NCBI RefSeq assembly: GCF_013385985.1
Contig: NZ_JACAOY010000004.1
Location: 461,129-525,128, forward strand
DNA from: Pseudomonas sp. B6002
Lineage (GTDB): Bacteria; Pseudomonadota; Gammaproteobacteria; Pseudomonadales; Pseudomonadaceae
Length of the DNA stretch: 64,000 bases
Direction of reading: 5' to 3'
A program made the position numbers and the translations under genes. A model generated the notes under the pieces. That model was given only the letters and a program-made list of their open reading frames with translations, made no database searches and was not told the origin of the DNA. Positions within the stretch are counted from its first letter, which is position 1. Each line of letters begins with the position of its first letter. Shown one piece after another: positions 17,409-26,623 of the stretch.

Positions 17409-17413
17409 AAATA

Positions 17414-17490
17414 TGGTCGGGGTAAGGGGATTCGAACTCCTGACATCCTGCTCCCAAAGCAGGCGCGCTACCGGACTGCGCTATACCCCG
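17414..17490 (-). tRNA. tRNA-Pro (anticodon TGG), copy 1
   Basis: 77 nt with encoded CCA; identical to the copy at 17162-17238. It lies 5 bp from tRNA-Lys in the same transcript. Confidence 0.96.
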
Positions 17491-17499
17491 GTTTGAAAT

Positions 17500-17575
17500 T
17501 GGCTCCGTGACCAGGACTCGAACCTGGGACCCAATGATTAACAGTCATTTGCTCTACCGACTGAGCTATCACGGA
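17500..17575 (-). tRNA. tRNA-Asn (anticodon GTT)
   Basis: 76 nt with encoded CCA; minus-strand loop CTGTTAA gives anticodon GUU. First tRNA after the cluster promoter. Confidence 0.96.
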
Positions 17576-17656
17576 ACTACATATTTCAAAGTACAACTTC
17601 TACTGCGGTGTAACCTTCTCTTCGAGTCTTCCGTATCGCTACGTTGTCATGTCTGA

Positions 17657-17692
17657 GGCGCGCTATTCTACAATCTTAAAAACCTCTGTCAA
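17657..17692 (-). promoter_or_regulatory. Strong sigma-70 promoter of the tRNA cluster
   Basis: Minus strand: -35 TTGACA (17687-17692), 16-nt spacer, -10 TAGAAT (17665-17670), then a GC-rich discriminator (GCGCGCC-type) typical of stringently controlled stable-RNA promoters. It lies about 80 bp before tRNA-Asn. Confidence 0.88.
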
Positions 17693-17825
17693 CCCTTTAA
17701 ATTGCTTTTAAGACAATGATTTGCGCTTGTTTCTGATTTCTTCTTGGGGAGAAGAAACCCGTGGGCTGACGTTGTTGCGGGGCGCACTTTACTAGCCTTT
17801 TCCTTACAGTTCAACGCCCTATCGA

Positions 17826-17851
17826 AAAAAAAGGCCCCGCGATGCGGGGCC
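17826..17851 (-). terminator. clpB rho-independent terminator
   Basis: Stem GGCCCCGC / GCGGGGCC with a 3-nt loop, followed on the minus strand by a T-run; about 27 bp after the clpB stop. Confidence 0.92.
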
Positions 17852-17877
17852 TCCTTTTACAACGCCACTGACTGGGA

Positions 17878-20442
17878 TTAGTGGAAGACGATTTCGTCGT
17901 TTTCCACCGTCGCCTCGACGCTGGTACCCGGCATAAAGCTGCCCGACAAAATCAACTGCGCCAGCGGGTTTTCGATCCAGCGCTGAATCGCACGCTTCAG
18001 AGGCCGTGCGCCATACACCGGGTCGTAACCCACCGCGATCAGCTTATCCAACGCCTCGCCGCTCAGCACCAGGTCCAGCTCGCGCTCCGCCAGGCGGCCA
18101 CGCAGGCGACCCAGTTGGATCTCGGTAATGCCCGCAATCTGATCCCGCGCCAGAGGCTCGAAGATCACCACTTCATCGACCCGGTTGATAAATTCCGGGC
18201 GGAAGTGGCTGGTCAGCGCATCCATGACAGCAGCGCGCTGGCCTTCACGGTCCCCCACCAGTTCCTGGATCTGTGCCGAGCCCAGGTTGGAGGTCATCAC
18301 GATCACCGTATTACGGAAGTCCACGGTACGCCCGTGGCTGTCCGTCAGGCGGCCATCCTCCAGCACTTGCAGCAAGATGTTGAACACATCCGGGTGTGCC
18401 TTCTCGACCTCATCCAGCAAGATCACCGAGTAAGGCTTGCGCCGCACGGCTTCGGTCAGGTAACCGCCTTCTTCGTAACCCACATAGCCTGGTGGTGCGC
18501 CGATCAGGCGAGCCACCGAGTGTTTCTCCATGAACTCGGACATGTCGATCCGCACCATGGCCTCTTCCGTATCAAAGAGGAACTCAGCCAAGGCCTTGCA
18601 CAGCTCAGTCTTACCCACGCCGGTCGGGCCGAGGAACATGAACGAGCCACTTGGGCGGTTCGGGTCGGACAAGCCGGCTCGCGAACGCCGTACCGCGTTG
18701 GCCACCGCCACCACGGCCTCTTCCTGACCGATCACGCGCTGGTGCAACAGGCTTTCCATCTTCAGCAGCTTGTCGCGCTCGCCCTCAAGCATTTTCGACA
18801 CGGGAATACCGGTCCACTTCGAGACGACCTCGGCGATTTCTTCCTCGGTCACTTTGCTGCGCAGCAACTGGTTTTCACTGTGGCCATGCTGGTCGACCAT
18901 CTGCAGGCTGCGCTCCAGGTCCGGGATCACCCCGTACTGCAACTCGGCCATGCGGTTCAGGTCGCCTTTACGGCGTGCAGCTTCCAGCTCCTGGCGGGAC
19001 TGCTCGATTTTCTGCTGGATCTGCGCAGAGCCCTGCACTTCAGCTTTTTCCGAGGTCCAGATTTCTTCCAGGTCCGAATACTCACGTTCCAGGCGCACGA
19101 TTTCTTCCTGGAGTTTTTCCAGGCGTTTCTTCGCTGCGTCGTCCTCTTCTTTCTTCAGGGCCTGGGATTCGACTTTCAGTTGAATCAGGCGCCGATCCAG
19201 ACGGTCGAGCACTTCCGGCTTGGAGTCGATCTCCATGCGGATACGGCTGGCCGCTTCGTCGATCAGGTCGATGGCCTTGTCGGGCAGTTGGCGATCGGTG
19301 ATGTAGCGATGGCTCAACTTGGCCGCCGCAATGATCGCGCCGTCAGTGATTGCCACCTTGTGGTGGACCTCATACCGCTCTTTCAGGCCCCGCAGGATCG
19401 CGATGGTGTCTTCTTCGCTCGGTTCTTCCACCAGCACTTTCTGGAAGCGACGCTCAAGGGCCGCATCCTTTTCAATGTACTGACGGTATTCGTTGAGCGT
19501 CGTGGCGCCCACGCAGTGCAACTCGCCCCGCGCCAACGCGGGCTTGAGCATGTTACCGGCATCCATGGAACCTTCGCCTTTACCGGCGCCGACCATGGTA
19601 TGCAGTTCGTCGATAAACAGAATGATCTGCCCTTCCTGCTTCGACAATTCATTAAGCAGGGATTTGAGGCGCTCTTCGAACTCGCCACGGAACTTGGCGC
19701 CGGCAATCAACGAGCCCATGTCCAACGACAGCAGGCGCTTGCCTTTAAGGCCGTCCGGCACTTCACCATTAATGATGCGCTGGGCCAGGCCTTCGGCAAT
19801 CGCGGTTTTACCCACGCCAGGCTCACCGATCAGCACTGGGTTGTTCTTGGTGCGACGTTGCAGTACCTGAATGGTGCGACGAATTTCATCGTCACGGCCG
19901 ATCACCGGGTCGAGCTTGCCCTCTTCGGCGCGCTTGGTCAGGTCGACGGTGTATTTGTCCAGGGCCTGGCGCGACTCCTCATGATTGGGGTCGTTTACCG
20001 CGTCACCGCCACGCAGGTTGTTGATGGCGTTTTCCAGGGCTTTCTTGCTCACGCCCTGGCCCAGCAACAATTTGCCGAGCTTGCTGTTCTCGTCCATGGC
20101 GGCGAGCAGCACCAGTTCGCTGGAGATGAACTGGTCACCTTTCTGCTGCGCCAGGCGATCGGCCTGGTTGAGCAGGCGCGCCAATTCCTGCGACATGTTC
20201 ACGTCGCCGGTCGGATTTTGGATTTTCGGCAGTTGGTCGAGCTCTTTGCTCAACTCCTTGCGCAGGCTGTTGACGTCAAAGCCCACCTGCATCAGCAAGG
20301 GCTTGATAGAACCACCTTGCTGTTCCAAGAGCGCCTGCATCAAGTGCGCAGGCTCAATGGCCGGGTGGTCGAGGCCCACCGCCAAGGATTGAGAGTCAGA
20401 CAGTGCCAACTGCAATTTGCTGGTTAAACGATCAATACGCAT
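17878..20442 (-). CDS. clpB: ATP-dependent disaggregase chaperone ClpB
   Basis: 854 residues (E. coli 857). Hexameric AAA+ protein that works with DnaK to dissolve aggregates. An N-domain (1-145) starting [21 protein letters not shown] is followed by NBD1 with Walker [15 protein letters not shown] (about 205) and Walker [11 protein letters not shown], a coiled-coil M-domain (about 405-525), and NBD2 with [14 protein letters not shown] (about 605) and [11 protein letters not shown]. No ClpP loop is expected. It has a matching sigma-32 promoter and its own terminator, so it is a single-gene heat-shock unit. Confidence 0.97.
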   Translation of the reverse strand: MRIDRLTSKLQLALSDSQSLAVGLDHPAIEPAHLMQALLEQQGGSIKPLLMQVGFDVNSLRKELSKELDQLPKIQNPTGDVNMSQELARLLNQADRLAQQKGDQFISSELVLLAAMDENSKLGKLLLGQGVSKKALENAINNLRGGDAVNDPNHEESRQALDKYTVDLTKRAEEGKLDPVIGRDDEIRRTIQVLQRRTKNNPVLIGEPGVGKTAIAEGLAQRIINGEVPDGLKGKRLLSLDMGSLIAGAKFRGEFEERLKSLLNELSKQEGQIILFIDELHTMVGAGKGEGSMDAGNMLKPALARGELHCVGATTLNEYRQYIEKDAALERRFQKVLVEEPSEEDTIAILRGLKERYEVHHKVAITDGAIIAAAKLSHRYITDRQLPDKAIDLIDEAASRIRMEIDSKPEVLDRLDRRLIQLKVESQALKKEEDDAAKKRLEKLQEEIVRLEREYSDLEEIWTSEKAEVQGSAQIQQKIEQSRQELEAARRKGDLNRMAELQYGVIPDLERSLQMVDQHGHSENQLLRSKVTEEEIAEVVSKWTGIPVSKMLEGERDKLLKMESLLHQRVIGQEEAVVAVANAVRRSRAGLSDPNRPSGSFMFLGPTGVGKTELCKALAEFLFDTEEAMVRIDMSEFMEKHSVARLIGAPPGYVGYEEGGYLTEAVRRKPYSVILLDEVEKAHPDVFNILLQVLEDGRLTDSHGRTVDFRNTVIVMTSNLGSAQIQELVGDREGQRAAVMDALTSHFRPEFINRVDEVVIFEPLARDQIAGITEIQLGRLRGRLAERELDLVLSGEALDKLIAVGYDPVYGARPLKRAIQRWIENPLAQLILSGSFMPGTSVEATVENDEIVFH

Positions 20443-20514
20443 TAGTCACCTTCCTTTTGAGCAGGCCGGAGCTATAAAACATCCTGAATGAAGAAACCTG
20501 CCAGATACCCCTAT

Positions 20515-20542
20515 AGATGGGGTGGATTCTGGAAGATTCAAG
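20515..20542 (-). promoter_or_regulatory. Sigma-32 (RpoH) promoter of clpB
   Basis: Minus strand: -35 CTTGAA (20537-20542), 14-nt spacer, -10 CCCCATCT (20515-20522), an almost perfect heat-shock promoter. It lies about 70 bp before the clpB ATG. Confidence 0.9.
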
Positions 20543-20568
20543 CGAACGATGGCTGATATGGATCAGGT

Positions 20569-20582
20569 TTGATCCAGGTCAA
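20569..20582 (-). promoter_or_regulatory. Possible ANR/FNR-type box upstream of clpB
   Basis: TTGATCCAGGTCAA, the same 14-mer as at 11762-11775. It lies between the pgeF stop and the clpB heat-shock promoter, centred about 68 bp before the predicted start. It also overlaps an inverted repeat GGATCA-N4-TGATCC (20560-20575). Confidence 0.45.
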
Positions 20583-20588
20583 GAGAGT

Positions 20589-21314
20589 CTAGCGTTCAAG
20601 CCAGACAAGGGAGGCGAAACGTCCGGTGCGAGGGCTGCGCCGGTAAGAAAAGAAGCGAGGGTCGGTCACCGTGCAGAACCCACCACCATAAACAGCAGTA
20701 ACACCGCGTGCGGCAAGACGCAGGCGGGCCAGCTGATAGATGTCGGCCATGAACTTGCCCGGGTTGTGGCTGGGCACAAAGGCTTCTGCTGTGATCGGCA
20801 GTTGCTGCATGAAGGCTTCACGCACTTCCGGGCCGACTTCGAAGGCTTTTGGGCCGATTGCCGGGCCGAGCCAGACCAGAACATCTTCGGGCTCAGCGTC
20901 CAGGCGTTCGAAAGCAGCTTCCAGCACACCCGCCGCCAGGCCGCGCCACCCGGCATGCGCCGCCGCTACGCGGGTACCGGCGCGATTGCAAAACAACGCG
21001 GGCAGGCAATCGGCAGTCATTGATGTGCAGGCAATGCCTGGAGTGCTGGTCCAACTGGCGTCGGCTTCAGCGGTGCGCGCAGGATCAGCCTCGACCACAT
21101 TTACGCCGTGAACCTGGCGCAGCCAGGCCGGCTGAATGCCGAAGGCCTCACTGAGACGACGGCGATTCTCAAGGACGGCCTCAAGGTCGTCTTCGACATG
21201 ATCGCCCAGGTTGAGGCTGTCGAACGGCGCCAGGCTGACGCCGCCCGCCCGGGTGGTGACGCAGGCTTTCACCTGAGCCGGCGCAGGCCAGTCAGGAATC
21301 AGCCAGTCACTCAT
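20589..21314 (-). CDS. pgeF: Peptidoglycan editing factor / purine nucleoside phosphorylase-like PgeF (YfiH, LACC1 family)
   Basis: 241 residues. The family's zinc/active-site motifs are visible: the LGDHVEDD segment near 48, ADCLPALFCNRAGTRVAAAHAGWRGL (about 107-132, with the catalytic Cys and His), and the WLGPAIGPKAFEVG stretch. YfiH removes mis-incorporated L-Ser from peptidoglycan precursors in E. coli, and LACC1-type relatives act on purine nucleosides. I chose the start MSDWLIPDWPAP, whose ATG overlaps the rluD stop (21311-21314); the longer frame reads into rluD. It follows rluD in PAO1 too (PA4543-4544). Confidence 0.9.
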   Translation of the reverse strand: MSDWLIPDWPAPAQVKACVTTRAGGVSLAPFDSLNLGDHVEDDLEAVLENRRRLSEAFGIQPAWLRQVHGVNVVEADPARTAEADASWTSTPGIACTSMTADCLPALFCNRAGTRVAAAHAGWRGLAAGVLEAAFERLDAEPEDVLVWLGPAIGPKAFEVGPEVREAFMQQLPITAEAFVPSHNPGKFMADIYQLARLRLAARGVTAVYGGGFCTVTDPRFFSYRRSPRTGRFASLVWLER

Positions 21315-22273
21315 CCGATAAATGCCTCGCGATCCTGCTTGAGCAGCGACAGCAACCAGACCAGATCGTCTGGCAGAGGCGATTCCCAACTCATCCGCTT
21401 ACCGCTCGTCGGATGATCCAGTTCCAGGAAGCGTGCATGCAGGGCCTGGCGCGGGAAGTTTTTCAGCGAATCAACCATGGTCGCACTGGCCGCAGGCGGA
21501 ATACGGAAGCGGCCACCGTAGGCCGGATCTCCGACCAACGGGAAGTTGATGTGGGCCATGTGCACGCGAATCTGGTGGGTACGGCCGGTTTCCAGCTTGA
21601 CCCGCACGTGAGTGTGGGAGCGGAAACGCTCGAGCACGCGGTAGTGGCTGACGGCCTGCTTGCCGCCTTCCATCACCGCCATACGCTGGCGCTGCTGGCC
21701 GTGGCGGCCGATAGGGGCGTTGATCTTGCCACCGGCCACTACGACGCCGATCACGATGCACTCGTAGATCCGGCTGACGCTACGGCTCTGCAATTGTGTG
21801 ACCAACTGCGTCTGCGCCTGGATGGTCTTGGCCACCACCATCAGGCCGGTGGTGTCCTTGTCCAGGCGGTGCACGATGCCGCAGCGCGGTACGTTGATGA
21901 TGTCCGGCACGTGGTGCAGCAAGGCATTGAGCAAGGTGCCATCAGCGTGCCCAGCTGCCGGGTGAACCACCAGGCCTGCGGGTTTGTTGATGACCAGGAT
22001 GTCGTCGTCTTCATAGACGATGTCCAGCTCGATGTCCTGGGCGACCCATTCTCCCTGGGCTTCCTGCTCGGCAGTCAGTTCGAGAATCGCACCGCCATGG
22101 ACTATGTCTCGCGGGCGGATAACCGCTCCATCCACAGTCAGGCGGCCGTCTTTGATCCAGGCGGAAAGGCGCGAGCGCGAGTGCTCAGCGAATAATTGTG
22201 CGGCGACTTGATCGAGGCGTTGGCCGCCCAATTCGGACGGCACCTCTGCGCGAAGTTCAATTTTATCGGACAT
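21311..22273 (-). CDS. rluD: 23S rRNA pseudouridine(1911/1915/1917) synthase RluD
   Basis: 320 residues. An N-terminal S4 RNA-binding domain (about 15-75, GGQRLDQVAAQLFAEHSRSRLSAWIKDGRL) is followed by a pseudouridine synthase domain with the catalytic Asp in GIVHRLDKDTTGLMVVAK (about 135-152). It modifies helix 69 of 23S rRNA. It is divergent from bamD, as in other pseudomonads, and its stop overlaps pgeF. Confidence 0.96.
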   Translation of the reverse strand: MSDKIELRAEVPSELGGQRLDQVAAQLFAEHSRSRLSAWIKDGRLTVDGAVIRPRDIVHGGAILELTAEQEAQGEWVAQDIELDIVYEDDDILVINKPAGLVVHPAAGHADGTLLNALLHHVPDIINVPRCGIVHRLDKDTTGLMVVAKTIQAQTQLVTQLQSRSVSRIYECIVIGVVVAGGKINAPIGRHGQQRQRMAVMEGGKQAVSHYRVLERFRSHTHVRVKLETGRTHQIRVHMAHINFPLVGDPAYGGRFRIPPAASATMVDSLKNFPRQALHARFLELDHPTSGKRMSWESPLPDDLVWLLSLLKQDREAFIG

Positions 22274-22422
22274 GCTCAGACTAGGCGTGGCACAGCCTTT
22301 GGTTTCGGCTGCGCGCTTGTGGTTAAATACGGCGTCTTTTGCCCCGAGGCTTTCAACGGGGCGCTCATCATAACAGGACGGCCCCGCCCAAGACAGCGGC
22401 CGTCATAGGGACGCAAGCCGCC

Positions 22423-23448
22423 ATGCAAGTGAAACACCTGCTGCTGATCGCCATCCTCGCCATGACTGCTGCTTGCTCGTCAACAAAGGAAGTCGTCGAC
22501 GAAAACCTGAGCGAAGTCGAGCTGTACCAACTAGCTCAGAAAGACTTGGACAATAATAGCTACACCAGCGCCACAGCCAAGCTGAAGGCCCTGGAGTCGC
22601 GCTATCCGTTCGGACGCTACGCCGACCAGGCCCAGCTCGAGCTGATCTACGCCAACTACAAGAACGCCGAGCCGGAAGCTGCCAAGTCCGCCGCCGAGCG
22701 CTTCATTCGCCTGCACCCGCAGCACCCGAACGTGGACTACGCCTACTACATGAAGGGCCTGACCTCGTTCGACCAGGACGTTGGCCTGCTGGCGCGCTTC
22801 CTGCCGCTGGACATGACCAAGCGTGACCCGGGTGCTGCCCGCGACTCCTACAACGAGTTCGCCCAGCTGACCAGCCGCTACCCGAATAGCCGCTACGCGC
22901 CAGACGCCAAGCAGCGCATGATCTACCTGCGCAACCTGCTGGCTTCCTACGAAATTCACGTAGCCCACTACTACCTGACTCGTCAGGCTTATGTAGCAGC
23001 CGCCAACCGTGGCCGTTATGTAGTGGAAAACTTCCAGGAAACCCCTTCCGTGGGTGATGGCCTGGCCGTGATGACCGAGGCTTACCAGCGCCTGCACCTG
23101 GACGCCCTGGCGGCCACCAGCCTGGAAACCCTGAAACTCAACTACCCGGACCATCCAAGCCTGAAAGACGGCCAGTTCGTGCCTCAGGTTGCCGAGGCGG
23201 ACAACCGCTCGTGGTTGAGCAAGTACACCCTGGGTCTGATCGAATCCCGTCCACCGCTGCCGCCGGGCGAAACCCGCGCCAACCAGGACGTGATGAAGCA
23301 ATTCCAGGACGCCAAGGACGCGATCCCTTCGGACCTCAAGCCGCATGATGAAAATGGCGACGTGATTGAAGAAGAGACACCGCAGGCCCTGGGCAATAAC
23401 CAGGACCGCTCGTGGTTCAGCTACATGACCTTCGGTGTGTTCGACTGA
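22423..23448 (+). CDS. bamD: Outer membrane assembly lipoprotein BamD
   Basis: 341 residues. A lipoprotein signal with lipobox TAAC puts the lipidated Cys at 18. It is followed by TPR-like helical repeats (for example [21 protein letters not shown] and [15 protein letters not shown]) typical of BamD/ComL, an essential part of the BAM complex that inserts outer-membrane beta-barrels. It is longer than E. coli BamD (245) because of a C-terminal extension, as usual in Pseudomonas. The ATG at 22423 gives a proper signal peptide; the longer frame does not. Confidence 0.95.
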   Translation: MQVKHLLLIAILAMTAACSSTKEVVDENLSEVELYQLAQKDLDNNSYTSATAKLKALESRYPFGRYADQAQLELIYANYKNAEPEAAKSAAERFIRLHPQHPNVDYAYYMKGLTSFDQDVGLLARFLPLDMTKRDPGAARDSYNEFAQLTSRYPNSRYAPDAKQRMIYLRNLLASYEIHVAHYYLTRQAYVAAANRGRYVVENFQETPSVGDGLAVMTEAYQRLHLDALAATSLETLKLNYPDHPSLKDGQFVPQVAEADNRSWLSKYTLGLIESRPPLPPGETRANQDVMKQFQDAKDAIPSDLKPHDENGDVIEEETPQALGNNQDRSWFSYMTFGVFD

Positions 23449-23466
23449 TACGTCGACGCAACGCAA

Positions 23467-23494
23467 AAGGGAGCCCCTCGGGGCTCCCTTTTTT
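23467..23494 (+). terminator. bamD terminator
   Basis: Stem AAGGGAGCCCC / GGGGCTCCCTT with a 2-nt loop and a six-T run, about 18 bp after the bamD stop. Confidence 0.92.
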
Positions 23495-23573
23495 ATGGGC
23501 GAGCATTATTGCGCTGTGCGCCTGCCACGTCCTTGGCTAAACTGGCGCATTCCCTGTCGAGAAACTGCCCATC

Positions 23574-23807
23574 ATGGTTCGTCTACTGTTCTGGATTGCC
23601 GTTATTGCTGCCGCGGTTTGGTTCTGGCGCAAACTCAAAAGCCCGGCCGCCAAACAGCAAAGGACCAGCGAGCCCGACGCAGCCCTGATGGTGCGCTGCG
23701 CCCACTGCGGCGTGCACCTGCCGCAGGACCGCGCCCTAAGCTCACGCCAGGAGTGGTACTGCACCCAGGCGCATCTTGAGCAAGGCCCGAAGTCTATCCA
23801 GCGTTGA
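23574..23807 (+). CDS. PP0621 family small membrane/zinc protein
   Basis: 77 residues: an N-terminal membrane helix (about 1-19, LLFWIAVIAAAVWFW) and a basic linker, then a cysteine site (VRCAHCGVHLPQD, later WYCTQAHLEQG) that likely binds zinc. It matches the PP0621 family. Function unknown. Its last 14 bases overlap, tail to tail, the end of thiO. In PAO1 pilS-pilR lie in this interval; here they do not. Confidence 0.85.
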   Translation: MVRLLFWIAVIAAAVWFWRKLKSPAAKQQRTSEPDAALMVRCAHCGVHLPQDRALSSRQEWYCTQAHLEQGPKSIQR

Positions 23808-24903
23808 GTCGGCCTTCTGGCGCATAAGGCGCCGGATCAATAATCGGTGCTCGGTCCAGCAACAAATCAGCAAACAGCTGGCAGGATGCAGGGGCAAGCA
23901 CCAGCCCATTGCGGTAATGCCCGCAGTTGAGCCAAAGCCCGTCAAAACCGGGCACCTTTCCGATGTAAGGAATGCCTTCGGGTGAGCCAGGACGCAATCC
24001 GGCCCAATGCCCTACCACTTCGGCATCCGCCAGCGCGGGAATCAGCTCAACCGCCGAGGCCTTGAGGCTTTCCAAGGCCACGTCAGTCGGGGTCTTGTCG
24101 AACCCCTCATGCTCCAGCGTACTGCCGATCAAGATGTGCCCGTCACGCCGCGGGATCGCATAACGCCCCTTGGCCAGGACCATGCTCGACAGGAAGTCCG
24201 AGGCGCACTTGTACAGGATCATCTGGCCTTTGACCGGTTCCACGGGCAGAGACAGGCCCAGCTTGCCCAGCAACTTGCCGCTCCAAGCCCCTGCAGCCAG
24301 CACGACCTGATCGCCAAGAATAGGCCCCACCGCCGTTTCCACCCCCACGACCTTGTCGCCGTTCAGGACAAACCCCGCCACTTCGCACTGTTCATGAACC
24401 GTGACACCGGGCAGCGCCAACAACGCCGCCTTCAGGGATTTGACCAGCCGCGGGTTCCGAACATTGGCCACGTCAGCCATGTAGATCGCCTGGGAGTAAC
24501 CGCTACCCAGTACCGGAACCGCGTCATGGGCCGCCGACACATCCACCTTGCTCAATGGCCGGCCTTCTCGGGCCGCCCACGCGAGAGCGTCGGCTTCATC
24601 CTCCAAGTCGAGCCAGTACAAACCTGTGGTGTGAACTTCGGGGTCAATGCCGGTGGCGGCAAACAATCGTTGCGCCAATTGTGGATAAAAGTCCTGGGAC
24701 CAATGAGCCAAGGCCGTCACTGCCGGGCTATAGCGCCACGGATACAGCGGCGAAACAATGCCGCCCCCCGCCCAGGAGGATTCCTGCCCAAGCCCTGAGC
24801 GCTCCAGCAAGACCACCGCCTGCCCTTGACTGGCAAGGTTGAACGCCGTCAACAACCCGATCACCCCGCCACCGACAATCACCACTTGTTGCTGCTTAGC
24901 CAT
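23794..24903 (-). CDS. thiO: FAD-dependent glycine/D-amino-acid oxidase, ThiO-like
   Basis: 369 residues of the DAO family. Rossmann FAD motif VVIVGGGVIGLLTAFNLASQ at the N-terminus, then SSWAGGGIVSPLYPWRY, and the C-terminal GLRPGSPEGIPYIGKVPGFDGLWLNCGHYRNG. Such enzymes oxidise glycine to iminoacetate for thiazole synthesis, but in pseudomonads the true substrate is not settled. The second of two tandem ATGs (24903) has the better spacing from GGA; 24906 is possible. It lies 60 bp after pilE on the same strand, so it may be read with the minor pilins. Confidence 0.85.
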   Translation of the reverse strand: MAKQQQVVIVGGGVIGLLTAFNLASQGQAVVLLERSGLGQESSWAGGGIVSPLYPWRYSPAVTALAHWSQDFYPQLAQRLFAATGIDPEVHTTGLYWLDLEDEADALAWAAREGRPLSKVDVSAAHDAVPVLGSGYSQAIYMADVANVRNPRLVKSLKAALLALPGVTVHEQCEVAGFVLNGDKVVGVETAVGPILGDQVVLAAGAWSGKLLGKLGLSLPVEPVKGQMILYKCASDFLSSMVLAKGRYAIPRRDGHILIGSTLEHEGFDKTPTDVALESLKASAVELIPALADAEVVGHWAGLRPGSPEGIPYIGKVPGFDGLWLNCGHYRNGLVLAPASCQLFADLLLDRAPIIDPAPYAPEGRLNAG

Positions 24904-24965
24904 CATTTGATCCAGACGATAAAAAGGGAAAAGCGCCCCTGGCGCCCACGCATGCAGCACGCTCA

Positions 24966-25367
24966 TCATTGCCCCCAGCACGCTTTGCGCGATTGCTCGG
25001 ATGCAGCACCAGGGTTGCTTCGTTCACCCGTACTGGTCAGCTGAAACGCTGCACAGGGGTCGCCCGCCATGACAGAGTCGGCGGCGGGTGTGGCTACCAG
25101 GCTGAAATCCTGAGGGTTCAGTGCAGCGGTGATTCTATAGCGATCGTTGCCCGCACTGATGCCGCTTGCATCAATAAAAGTGCCGTTCCTCGTATAAAAC
25201 CGCTCCAGGGACTGGGCCTGCTCAGTGAGTAGCGCAACGATTTCTGCGCGATAGACCTTTTTTATATGCCGGGTGTACCCGGGGTAAGCGATAGCAGCCA
25301 ACAACGCGATGATCGTCACCGCCACCAGTAACTCGAACAGGGTAAACCCTCGGCAATCCTTGCCCAT
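24966..25367 (-). CDS. pilE: Type IV minor pilin PilE
   Basis: 133 residues. Prepilin leader MGKDCRG, cleavage before FTLFELLVAVTIIALLAAIAYP with Glu5, then a PilE-like domain (QAQSLERFYTRNGTF; DPCAAFQL; SRKACWGQ) with two cysteines that can pair. I chose the ATG at 25367 for the short leader; an ATG 10 codons earlier is unlikely. It is last of the pilV-pilW-pilX-pilE set; pilY1, which precedes pilE in PAO1, is absent. Confidence 0.85.
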   Translation of the reverse strand: MGKDCRGFTLFELLVAVTIIALLAAIAYPGYTRHIKKVYRAEIVALLTEQAQSLERFYTRNGTFIDASGISAGNDRYRITAALNPQDFSLVATPAADSVMAGDPCAAFQLTSTGERSNPGAASEQSRKACWGQ

Positions 25368-25378
25368 TAAAACGCTCC

Positions 25379-25909
25379 TTATTGAAGTTGCCGCCACAAA
25401 ATTCGTTGAAAGCGCGGGCCAGCGCCTTCATCCACCCGAGCAAACACCGACTCCAGCACCGAGCGCGACTGGCCACTGAACCCCACGGCCGTCACTCGGA
25501 ACAGCACCGCAGGCGTTTGAGGCGGCAAATGCGCCAGCCCCACGCCCGCCCCTATTGATTGAACGCCATAAAGCCCCCCTTTCATTGCCACCCAGGAGAC
25601 TTCTGAAAGCGGATTCGTGCCTGCTCCCATCACAGAGGCTGACTCGCTCGGCGGCGCACAGGTGATGATCGAGTGGCACACCGGCAGCGCATCTCCTGCA
25701 CGCTGGACAATCGACTCCCCCATCCTCAGGCCGCTTTCAGCACTTTGAAACGATTGATTGCTGTGCCAGGCACTCCCCGCCATCTTTTGCTGGGACACTG
25801 CCCCCTGCATCGATGACAAACCGAGCAAGGACAGCAACAGTAAAAACACCAGGCTGATCAGCAACACCATGCCCGCCTGTCGTGAATGAAAACCCGCACT
25901 CAGCGTCAT
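25379..25909 (-). CDS. pilX: Type IV minor pilin PilX
   Basis: 176 residues. The N-terminus RQAGMVLLISLVFLLLLSLLGLSSMQ is the PilX-type prepilin motif (cleavage before Met, no canonical Phe). It continues with QKMAGSAWHSNQSFQSAESGLRMGE, characteristic of PilX. Two cysteines (VCHSIITC) may form a disulfide. It is 6 bp after pilW and 11 bp before pilE, one operon. In P. aeruginosa PilX is part of the PilVWXY1E tip complex. Confidence 0.85.
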   Translation of the reverse strand: MTLSAGFHSRQAGMVLLISLVFLLLLSLLGLSSMQGAVSQQKMAGSAWHSNQSFQSAESGLRMGESIVQRAGDALPVCHSIITCAPPSESASVMGAGTNPLSEVSWVAMKGGLYGVQSIGAGVGLAHLPPQTPAVLFRVTAVGFSGQSRSVLESVFARVDEGAGPRFQRILWRQLQ

Positions 25910-25915
25910 GGCGCC

Positions 25916-26623
25916 CTACCCCAACCGATTACGCAGCGCCGCCACGACGCTGTAGGTTTGATCCTTCACGCGCCCCGTCGGGTCGCGCAGCGTCATGAGA
26001 ATCCGCACGCTGCGTATCAGCGATTCGTCCGCCGGGTTGGCGTCGTATCGTTCCACCTGTGTCGAGTCCTGCCGGGCTGCCAGGCCGAAACTGATATCGA
26101 ACGCCTGCACGTTATCCACAAGCACCGCCTTGGCCGGCGCCGCAGGTGAGCTGATCTTCAATTGGGCAGCCTCAAACGTGTAGGTCAGCTGGCGTATGGC
26201 AAATCGGATCTGGCCAGGTGCCGGAGGTGGCGAACTTCCCGCATAGGCTTGCGCGGCGCCCGTACAGTCGGAGAGAACCGTCCAGTCGGGCTTACCACCC
26301 TCCGCACCAAAATCGGCAGCGACAACGGTCAGTGACCTTGCCCCGCCCTCTGCGCTCCAGCCGATAGGACGGTCAAATGCAGGCGGTGCGTTATCGATAA
26401 AGGCCGGCGCCAGACAGCCAAACATGCCGGCAAGGCGAATGTCCTGGAGGATCTTGCCAAAGGCAAACCGAGCATCGTCCTGCAGCACCATCGCTGCCTG
26501 CTGGCTGGCGTGGGTGGCTCGCGCACTGATAGCCACCTGGCCTACCCCCAGCACCAGCACCAAGCCGACGGCCAAGACCATCAACAGCTCCACCAGACTG
26601 AACCCCCTGACCAAGCACCTCAT
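25916..26623 (-). CDS. pilW: Type IV minor pilin PilW
   Basis: 235 residues. Prepilin motif RGFSLVELLMVLAVGLVLVLGVGQV with Glu5, followed by the PilW-like segment DDARFAFGKILQDIRLAGMFGC. Its start overlaps the pilV stop by 4 bases. Member of the minor pilin operon. Confidence 0.86.
   Translation of the reverse strand: MRCLVRGFSLVELLMVLAVGLVLVLGVGQVAISARATHASQQAAMVLQDDARFAFGKILQDIRLAGMFGCLAPAFIDNAPPAFDRPIGWSAEGGARSLTVVAADFGAEGGKPDWTVLSDCTGAAQAYAGSSPPPAPGQIRFAIRQLTYTFEAAQLKISSPAAPAKAVLVDNVQAFDISFGLAARQDSTQVERYDANPADESLIRSVRILMTLRDPTGRVKDQTYSVVAALRNRLG

Noticed and set aside
17881-20427. Long open frame (848 codons) on the plus strand opposite clpB
   Set aside because: It mirrors clpB codon by codon, has the biased composition expected of an antisense frame in GC-rich DNA and no recognisable domain.
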